NCBI GenBank assembly: GCA_903885855.1
Contig: CAISKG010000343.1
Coordinates: 1 to 9,173 of the forward strand
Reading direction: 5' to 3'
Length of the DNA: 9,173 nucleotides
Origin: an uncultured Planctomycetaceae bacterium
GTDB taxonomy: Bacteria; Planctomycetota; Planctomycetia; Pirellulales; UBA1268
Position 1 is the stretch's first letter. Each line of letters starts with the position of its first letter. A program made the position numbers and the translations under genes. This document shows positions 1 through 6,347 of the stretch, one piece after another. The notes beneath the pieces are model-generated. The model saw nothing but the letters and a program-made list of their open reading frames with translations, had not been told where the DNA came from and ran no database searches.

Positions 1-58
1 CGCCCGCCGCGTCGGAACCCGCCGCGCCCGCCGCGTCGGAACCCGCCGCGCCCGCCGC
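1..58 (+). repeat. 24-bp in-frame tandem repeat in Pro/Ala linker
   Basis: Two exact 24-bp copies (1-24 and 25-48) are followed by a partial third copy of 10 bp (49-58), after which the sequence diverges into a similar GC-only Pro/Ala stretch. The unit is a multiple of three. In the frame of the following gene it encodes PAASEPAA repeats, so copy-number change would lengthen or shorten the linker without breaking the frame. The left edge of the array lies outside the window, so the total copy number is unknown. Confidence 0.85.
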
Positions 59-2441
59 CCCGGCGGCCGCTGCGCCGGCGCCGGCCCCCGCGGAAACCTT
101 CGCCGTCTACCCGACCTCGATTCATCTTTCCACCGCGCGCGACCGGCAGCGCGTGATCGTGCAGGCCACCTCCCCGGACGGCCTCACGCGCGACGTCACC
201 GCCGAGGCGGTCGTCAGCGTCGAGCATCCCGAGCGTGCGGCCTTCGAGGAGGGGCGCGTGCGGCCGCTGGTCGACGGCGACACCTCCCTGCGCGTGGCGA
301 TCGGCGGGCAGTCGCTCGTGGTCCCCGTCCATGTGGAGCGGGTCGCCGAGGATCCGCCGGTGAGCTTCAAGCTCGACGTGATGCCGGTCTTCATGCGGGC
401 CGGCTGCAACACCGGCAGCTGCCACGGGGCGGCGCGGGGCAAGGACGGCTTCCGCATCTCGCTCTTCGGCTTCGACCCCGACGGCGACCACCACCGCCTC
501 ACGCGCGAGCTCTCGGGCCGGCGCCTCAATCTGGCGCTGGCGGAGGAGAGCCTGCTCATGGAGAAGGCCACCGGCGCCGTCCCGCACAGCGGGGGGGCGA
601 AGATCAAGAAGGGCGACCCCTACCACGCCACGCTCCTGCGCTGGCTCGAGGCCGGGGCGGCCAACGACCCGGGGCCCGTGCCGGCGGTCGTGAAGGTGGA
701 GATCGACCCGCCCACGGCCGTGCTCGACGGCCAGGGGGCCACGCAGCGATTCATCGTCCGGGCGAAGTACGCCGACGGCACCGACCGCGACGTCACCGAC
801 CTGGCGGTGTTCTCGAGCAACAACGACAACTCCGCCACGATCACCCAGGACGGCACGATCACCGCCCAGAACCGCGGCGAGGCCTTCGTGATGGCGCGCT
901 ACGACACGCACACCGTCGGCTCGCACGTCATCGTGCTCCCCAAGGGGCTCGTCTTCCAGTGGGCGAATCCGCCGGCCAACAACTACGTCGACGCCTTCGT
1001 CAACGCCAAGCTCCTCAAGCTGCGCATCAACCCCTCGGAACTGTGCAGCGACGAGGAGTTCATCCGCCGCGTGAGCCTCGACATCTGCGGCACCCTCCCC
1101 ACCTCCGACGAGTTGCAGTCGTTCGTCGCCAGCACCGATCCGGCGAAGCGCGCGAACCTCGTCGACGCGCTTCTGGAGCGGAAGGAGTTCGTCGAGATGT
1201 GGGTCATGAAGTGGTCGGAGCTGCTCATGATCCGCACCTCGCAGCAGATCAGCTACAAGGCGATGCTCCTCTACTACAACTGGCTGCAGCAGCAGATCCA
1301 GAGCAACGTGCCGATCGACCAGATGGTGCGCGACCTGCTCTCGGCCCGCGGGGGCACCTTCTCCAGCGCCGCCACGAACTACTACCAGAACGAGACCGAC
1401 ACCCTGAAGGTGGCGGAGAACGTCGCCCAGGTGTTCATGGGGATGCGGATCCAGTGCGCCCAGTGCCACAACCATCCCTTCGACCGCTGGACGATGGACG
1501 ACTACTACGGCTTCGCCAACTTCTTCGCCCAGATCGGGCGCAAGCAGGGGGAAGACCCGCGTGAGACGATCGTCTTCAATTCCGGCGGCGGCGACGTGCG
1601 CCATCCGGTGGGCTCGCGCGTCATCGCGCCGAAGTTCCTCGGCGGCGACTCGCCCGACATGGCGGGGCGCGACCGCCGCGAGGTGATGGCCGCCTGGCTC
1701 ACCGGGCCGGAGAACGCCTTCTTCTCGCAGAATCTCGTCAACATCGTCTGGGCCCACTTCTTCGGCCCCGGCCTGATCAACCCGGTCGACGACGTGCGCA
1801 TCAGCAACCCGCCGGTGAACAAGGAGCTCCTCGAGGAGCTCTCGCGCCGCTTCGTGGCGTCGAAGTACGACTTCAAGACGCTCGTCCGCGACATCTGCAC
1901 GTCGCGCACCTACCAGCTGTCGACGAAGACCAACGACACCAACGCCACCGACGAGCGCAACTTCTCCCACGCCCTCCTGCGGCGCGTGCGGGCGGAGGTG
2001 CTGCTCGACATGGTGACGGGCGTCACCGAGACGAAGAACAAGTTCTCCGGCCTGCCGCTGGGCGCCCGCGCGGTGCAGATCGCCGACGGCAACACCTCGA
2101 CCTACTTCCTCACCACCTTCGGCCGGGCCACGCGCGGCACGGTCTGCTCCTGCGAGGTGAAGATGGAGCCGAACCTCTCCCAGGCGCTCCACCTCCTCAA
2201 CGGCGAGACGGTGCAGGGCAAGATCCAGCAGGGGGGCCTGGTGAAGCGGCTCCTCGACGCCGGCACCCCCCCCGAGGCGATCATCGACGAAATCTATCGA
2301 CGGAGCCTGTCGCGCCTGCCGACGGAGAAGGAGAAGGCGGGGCTCCTGGCGATCGTCAAGGAGGACGCCGACCCGCTCCAGGCCCTCGAGGACGGCTTCT
2401 GGGCGATCCTCAACTCGCGCGAGTTCGTCTTCAACCACTGA
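3..2441 (+). CDS. DUF1549/DUF1553 (PSCyt2/PSD1) Ig-like planctomycete surface protein, 5'-truncated
   Basis: The frame is open from the first base, so the true start lies upstream; the GTG at 153 falls inside the first Ig-like domain and is not credible as a start. Order of parts: Pro/Ala linker (3-90), Ig-like/BIG2-type domain (about 100-345), a cytochrome-like segment with a CX4CH motif at 405-425 and the family pattern ATGAVPHSGG, a second Ig-like domain (about 690-945), DUF1549 (about 984-1560) with the hallmark CAQCHNHPFDRW (CXXCH at 1455-1469), and DUF1553 (about 1629-2400). DUF1553 ends with the family's conserved CSCE and QALHLLNGE stretches. CXXCH and CX4CH are covalent haem c attachment motifs, so I infer an exported, haem-bearing protein outside the cytoplasmic membrane. 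The family is abundant in planctomycetes and has no established reaction. The next gene starts 34 nt downstream on the same strand, suggesting an operon. Family assignment is firm; function is not. Confidence 0.93.
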   Translation, partial: PAASEPAAPAASEPAAPAAPAAAAPAPAPAETFAVYPTSIHLSTARDRQRVIVQATSPDGLTRDVTAEAVVSVEHPERAAFEEGRVRPLVDGDTSLRVAIGGQSLVVPVHVERVAEDPPVSFKLDVMPVFMRAGCNTGSCHGAARGKDGFRISLFGFDPDGDHHRLTRELSGRRLNLALAEESLLMEKATGAVPHSGGAKIKKGDPYHATLLRWLEAGAANDPGPVPAVVKVEIDPPTAVLDGQGATQRFIVRAKYADGTDRDVTDLAVFSSNNDNSATITQDGTITAQNRGEAFVMARYDTHTVGSHVIVLPKGLVFQWANPPANNYVDAFVNAKLLKLRINPSELCSDEEFIRRVSLDICGTLPTSDELQSFVASTDPAKRANLVDALLERKEFVEMWVMKWSELLMIRTSQQISYKAMLLYYNWLQQQIQSNVPIDQMVRDLLSARGGTFSSAATNYYQNETDTLKVAENVAQVFMGMRIQCAQCHNHPFDRWTMDDYYGFANFFAQIGRKQGEDPRETIVFNSGGGDVRHPVGSRVIAPKFLGGDSPDMAGRDRREVMAAWLTGPENAFFSQNLVNIVWAHFFGPGLINPVDDVRISNPPVNKELLEELSRRFVASKYDFKTLVRDICTSRTYQLSTKTNDTNATDERNFSHALLRRVRAEVLLDMVTGVTETKNKFSGLPLGARAVQIADGNTSTYFLTTFGRATRGTVCSCEVKMEPNLSQALHLLNGETVQGKIQQGGLVKRLLDAGTPPEAIIDEIYRRSLSRLPTEKEKAGLLAIVKEDADPLQALEDGFWAILNSREFVFNH

Positions 2442-2475
2442 TCCCCCCTCCGCCCCCCGCGGGGCCCCATCCGTC

Positions 2476-5214
2476 ATGAGCCAACGCCAGCGAACCCTCG
2501 CCGCCCTGTCGCTCCTGCTCCTGCTGCCCGCCGCCGCGACGGCGCAGGACGCGGTCACCTTCGACGACAACGTCCTCCCGGTGCTCCGGCAACGCTGCGG
2601 CACCTGCCACAATCCGGACAAGAAGGCGGGCGGCCTCGACATCACCACCTACACCGGTCTCATGGCCGGCGGCGGATCGGGGGGTGTGATCGAGCCGGGC
2701 GACGCCTCGGCCAGCTACCTCTACCGGCTCGTCACCCAGGAGGACGAGCCGAAGATGCCCCCCGACTCGCCGCCGATCCCCGAGGAGGAGCGGGCGGTGC
2801 TGAAGCGCTGGATCGACGGGGGCATCCTCGAGAACAAGGGGAGCAAGGCGGCGGCGCCCAAGAAGAAGAAATTCAACCTCACGATGGACGCCTCCCCCAC
2901 GGAGCGCCCGGCGGTCGTGCCCCTCCCGGCACGGCTGCCCCTCGAGCCGGTCGTCCACACCCGCACGACCAACGCCTGCACGTCGATCGCCACCAGCCCC
3001 TGGGCCCCGTTGGCGGCGGTCTGCGGCCAGAAGCAGGTCCTGCTCTACCGCACCGACACCCGCCAACTCGCCGGCGTGCTCCCCTTCCCCGAGGGGCGGC
3101 CGCACGTGCTGCAGTTCAGCCGCTCCGGGAGCCTCGTCCTGGCCGGGGGCGGGCGGGGCGGGGCCAGCGGCAAGGTGGTGGTGTGGAGCGTCGACAGCGG
3201 TCGCCGCGTGATGGAGATCGGCGACGAACTCGACGCCGTCCTCGCGGCCGACATCTCCCCCGATCACCGCTACGTGGTCCTCGGCGGCCCCCAGAAGGTC
3301 GTCCGCGTGTACGCCACCGAGACGGGCGAGCGGCTTCACGAGATGAAGAAGCACACCGACTGGGTGACGGCCGCCTCCTTCAGCCCGGACGGCGTCCTGC
3401 TGGCCACGGGCGACCGCAACGGCGGCGTGATGGTGTGGGAATCGACGAGCGGCCGCGACTACCTCACGCTCGCCGGGCACACCGCCGCGATCACCGCCGT
3501 CTCCTGGCGGGCCGACTCGAATCTCCTCGCCACCGGCAGCGAGGACGGCACGATCCGCCTCTGGGAGATGGAGAACGGCGGCCAGGTGAAGAGCTGGAAC
3601 GCCCACGCCGGCGGCGTGGCGGCGCTGGAATTCACCCGCGACGGGCGGATCGTGAGCATCGGCCGCGACAAGCAGCCGAAGCTCTGGGCCCAGGACGGCA
3701 ACCAGCAGCGGGCATTCGACGCGTGCGCCGATCTCGGCCTGGCGGTGTCGTTCTGCGACGAGACCGACTCCGTGATCTGCGGCGATTGGACCGGCGAGAT
3801 CCGCGTCTGGAAGGCGACCGACGGCGCCCGGACGGGTGACCTGTCGGCCAATCCGGAGCCGATCGCGCTGCGGATCGCCGCCGCCGAGAAGGCGGTGGCG
3901 GAGCGGGCCGGGGCCGTCGAGCCGGCCCAGACCGCGGCCAACGACGCCGCCGGGAAGATGGCCGCCGCGCAGCAGGCCTTCGACGGGGCGATGCAGGAGA
4001 AGGCCGCCGCCGACACGCGCCTCGCGGAGATGGAGAAGGCGCTCGAGGGAGCCGGCGCGGAGCGTGGCGCCGCCGCCGCCGCCCACGCAGCCGCCACCGA
4101 GGCGGCCGTCGCCGCCGCCCGCGACCTGGTGCCGATCGTGGAGGGGCACGCCCAGGCCCTGGCCGCGGTGGCCGTGAATCCGGCCGACGAGGCGGCCAAG
4201 AAGGCGATGGCGGAATACGCCGACAAGCTCCGCCTCCAGCGCGAGGCGATCGCCGCCCGCGAGGCCGATCTCTCCCAGACCGCCGCGCGGATCGCCGAGG
4301 GGGAGAAGAAGATCGCCGACACCACCGCCCAGCGCGACCAGGCGAAGACGGGTGCCGACGCCATGACGGCGAAGGTCGCCGGCATGACGGCCGACCTCGA
4401 GGCCGCCCGCGCCGCCGCCGCGACCGCCGCCACCGCCGTGGCCGACGTCACGGCCCGGCTCGAGGCGGCCAAGGCCGACCTCGCCCGCTGGCAGGGGGAG
4501 ACGGCCTTCCTCCAACGCTACGCCGAGTTCCAGGCGGCGATCGCGGCCCGCGAGGAGGTCGTCCGCGGCGCCGAGGCGAAGGTGGCCGAGGCCCGCGACC
4601 AGGCCGCGGTGGCCGCCGAGGCCCGCGGCAAGGTGGAGGCGGAACGTGCCAAACGGGCCGCGGCGGTCGAGGAACTCACCGCCGCCGTCGCCGCAGCCCG
4701 CGCCGAGCACGCCGCGCTGCTCGATCGGATCGCCGCGCGGCAGCAGGAACTCGCCTCCGGCCAGGCCTCGATCGACACCCTCCAGAAGGCCTCGGCCATG
4801 CTGGAGCAGGCGGCCGCCCAGGCCAAGGCAGCCCTCGACATCGCCCCGGCCGACCCCGAACTCGCCGCCGCCCACAAACTCCTCGCCGACACCCTCGTCG
4901 CCAAGGGCACGCAGATGAAGGGCATGCGCGAGGCGCTCGACGGCATGGCCACGGAACGGGCCGCATGGGAAAAATCGGCCTCCGAGGTGCTCGCGACGAT
5001 GGAACGGCGCCAGACCGAGATGCCGGCCCTGACCGCCGCCGTGGCGGAGATGGACGGGCCGCTCGCCGAATCCGCCAAGGGGGTCGAAGCGGCCGCCGCG
5101 GTCGTCGCCACCGCCCAGGCCGAGGCGACGGCCCGTCAGGCCGAGGTGGAGGCGGTCGTCCGCGAGCTGCTCGTCTTCCAGGGGCTCACGCCCCCCGCTC
5201 CGCCGCCGCAGTGA
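2476..5214 (+). CDS. Secreted PSCyt1 cytochrome c-WD40 propeller-coiled-coil protein
   Basis: The protein has 912 residues. The ATG is followed by a clear signal peptide: basic Arg4/Arg6, a hydrophobic core at 8-17, and an ATA cleavage site at about 21-23. A planctomycete PSCyt1 domain follows, with haem motif CGTCH at 41-45 and a possible axial Met94 in EPKMPP. Residues about 155-450 hold seven WD40-like units ending in patterns such as VVVWSV, VMVWES, IRLWEM and IRVWKA, enough for one closed seven-bladed propeller. From about 460 to 900 the sequence is Ala/Glu/Lys-rich heptad-type coiled coil with few prolines, and it ends in a short Pro-rich tail. No transmembrane segment is visible beyond the signal. 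I see no good Shine-Dalgarno site; the 34-nt gap holds only GC palindromes. The long alanine-rich part is GC-biased, but the domain order is coherent and matches planctomycete proteins. A scaffold or electron-transfer partner of the preceding gene product is inference. Confidence 0.92.
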   Translation: MSQRQRTLAALSLLLLLPAAATAQDAVTFDDNVLPVLRQRCGTCHNPDKKAGGLDITTYTGLMAGGGSGGVIEPGDASASYLYRLVTQEDEPKMPPDSPPIPEEERAVLKRWIDGGILENKGSKAAAPKKKKFNLTMDASPTERPAVVPLPARLPLEPVVHTRTTNACTSIATSPWAPLAAVCGQKQVLLYRTDTRQLAGVLPFPEGRPHVLQFSRSGSLVLAGGGRGGASGKVVVWSVDSGRRVMEIGDELDAVLAADISPDHRYVVLGGPQKVVRVYATETGERLHEMKKHTDWVTAASFSPDGVLLATGDRNGGVMVWESTSGRDYLTLAGHTAAITAVSWRADSNLLATGSEDGTIRLWEMENGGQVKSWNAHAGGVAALEFTRDGRIVSIGRDKQPKLWAQDGNQQRAFDACADLGLAVSFCDETDSVICGDWTGEIRVWKATDGARTGDLSANPEPIALRIAAAEKAVAERAGAVEPAQTAANDAAGKMAAAQQAFDGAMQEKAAADTRLAEMEKALEGAGAERGAAAAAHAAATEAAVAAARDLVPIVEGHAQALAAVAVNPADEAAKKAMAEYADKLRLQREAIAAREADLSQTAARIAEGEKKIADTTAQRDQAKTGADAMTAKVAGMTADLEAARAAAATAATAVADVTARLEAAKADLARWQGETAFLQRYAEFQAAIAAREEVVRGAEAKVAEARDQAAVAAEARGKVEAERAKRAAAVEELTAAVAAARAEHAALLDRIAARQQELASGQASIDTLQKASAMLEQAAAQAKAALDIAPADPELAAAHKLLADTLVAKGTQMKGMREALDGMATERAAWEKSASEVLATMERRQTEMPALTAAVAEMDGPLAESAKGVEAAAAVVATAQAEATARQAEVEAVVRELLVFQGLTPPAPPPQ

Positions 5215-6346
5215 CGTCCGCTCCGGCGGCGACGAGCCCCCGGACGAGCAGATCGTCGCCGACCCGCGTGACGTCCTCGACCGCGAGCCGGGGGGCCGTG
5301 GCGATCCGCGGTGCGCCCCGGCCGCCGATCACGGCCGGCGCGGCGACGCCGCCGAGGAGCAGCGGCGCCACGAAGGCCCACACCTCGTCCACGAGGCCGG
5401 CGTCGAGGAGCGTCCCGAAGAGCCCGGTGCCCCCCTCGGCGAGGAGATTCGTGATCCGGCGCCCGCCGAGATGAGCGACGAGCGCCCCGAGCCGCTCCGC
5501 GGCGTCGGCCTGCGGCCCGCGCCACACCTCGCATCCGGCCGCCTCGAGGGCCGCCACCCGGTCGGCCGGGGCCGAAGGCCCCACGGCCACCAGCAGCGGC
5601 ACCGCGCGGGCGGTGCGCACCAGACGGCTCCCGAGGGGCAGTCGGGCCAGCGAGTCGGCCACGATCCGCAGCGCCACCCGGGGGCCGGCCGGGCGGGCCG
5701 TGAGGAGCGGATCGTCGGCCAGCACGGTGCCGATACCAACCAGGATCGCGTCCATCCTGCCGCGCAGGGCGTGCACCATCGCACGCGACGCCTCCCCGGA
5801 GATCCACCGCGCGTCGCCGGCGCTCGTGGCGATCCTCCCGTCGAGGCTCATCGCCCACTTGGCGGTCACCCACGGCCGGCCGGCGACGACGAGCCGGCGA
5901 AACGGCGCCGTGAGCCGCTCGGCCTCGGCGGCGCGCGGCCCCTCGACCACGTCGATCCCCGCGGCGCGCAGCCGCGCGAGCCCGCGGCCGGCGACCTCGG
6001 GATAGGGATCGGACGAGGCCACCACCACCCGCGCGATCCCCGCCGCGATCACGGCTTCGGTGCAGGGGGGCGTCTTGCCGTGGTGGCAGCAGGGCTCGAG
6101 CGTCACCACGAGCGTGGCGCCGCGCGCGGCGGCCCCGGCGGCCGCCAGGGCCACGGCTTCGGCGTGCGGCCCGCCGAACGACGCGTGCCATCCCTCGCCC
6201 ACGATCCGCCCGTCGGCGGCGAGAACGACCGCGCCCACCGCCGGATTGGGCTCGACGCGGCCCACGCCGCGCCGCGCCAGATCGAGCGCGCGTGCCATGG
6301 CGGCATCTTCGGCATCGCACACGGCGGCCCGACGGTCACGATCCAT
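5186..6346 (-). CDS. ribD: Bifunctional riboflavin deaminase/reductase RibD
   Basis: RibD catalyses two steps of riboflavin synthesis in the cytoplasm: deamination of the diaminopyrimidine formed from GTP, then NADPH-dependent reduction of the ribosyl side chain. The N-terminal half is a zinc cytidine-deaminase-type domain with HAE (His61, catalytic Glu63) and PCCHHGKTPPC (Cys86, Cys95). The C-terminal half is a RibD reductase domain with KWAMSLDGRIAT (163-174), WISG, the VGIGTVLADDPLLTAR stretch and EGGTGLFG near 304. The 386-residue length is normal for the fused enzyme. I chose ATG 6346 rather than the in-frame GTG at 6382, because the ATG follows the stop of the upstream gene by one base (TGACATG), a translational-coupling arrangement; no Shine-Dalgarno is evident. 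The 3' end overlaps the convergent WD40 gene by 29 bp. No other riboflavin gene lies in the window. All catalytic motifs are intact, so it should be functional. Confidence 0.96.
   Translation of the reverse strand: MDRDRRAAVCDAEDAAMARALDLARRGVGRVEPNPAVGAVVLAADGRIVGEGWHASFGGPHAEAVALAAAGAAARGATLVVTLEPCCHHGKTPPCTEAVIAAGIARVVVASSDPYPEVAGRGLARLRAAGIDVVEGPRAAEAERLTAPFRRLVVAGRPWVTAKWAMSLDGRIATSAGDARWISGEASRAMVHALRGRMDAILVGIGTVLADDPLLTARPAGPRVALRIVADSLARLPLGSRLVRTARAVPLLVAVGPSAPADRVAALEAAGCEVWRGPQADAAERLGALVAHLGGRRITNLLAEGGTGLFGTLLDAGLVDEVWAFVAPLLLGGVAAPAVIGGRGAPRIATAPRLAVEDVTRVGDDLLVRGLVAAGADVTAAAERGA
5201..5231. terminator. GC inverted repeat at the convergent gene ends (weak terminator candidate)
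   Basis: CGCCGCCG (5201-5208) can pair perfectly with CGGCGGCG (5224-5231) across a 15-nt loop that contains the TGA stop of the WD40 gene. It lies where two genes converge, which suits a bidirectional terminator. There is no T-tract on either side, and 8-bp GC inverted repeats arise easily in such GC-rich sequence, so the call is tentative. Confidence 0.2.
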
Positions 6347-6347
6347 G

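Noticed and set aside
153..155. GTG as the start of the DUF1549/DUF1553 gene
   Set aside because: The frame is open back to the window edge, and this codon lies inside a beta-strand-rich Ig-like domain that clearly begins earlier.
2455..2468. GC palindromes (CCCCGCGGGG and GGGGCCCC) in the 34-nt gap between the first two genes
   Set aside because: They have no loop or T-tract, and such palindromes are expected in this composition, so I do not call a terminator or operator.
2431..4875. 814-codon open frame antisense to the WD40 gene
   Set aside because: It is a composition shadow. The protein is a Gly/Leu/Arg/His-rich string without domains, while the opposite strand has a signal peptide, a haem motif and WD40 repeats.
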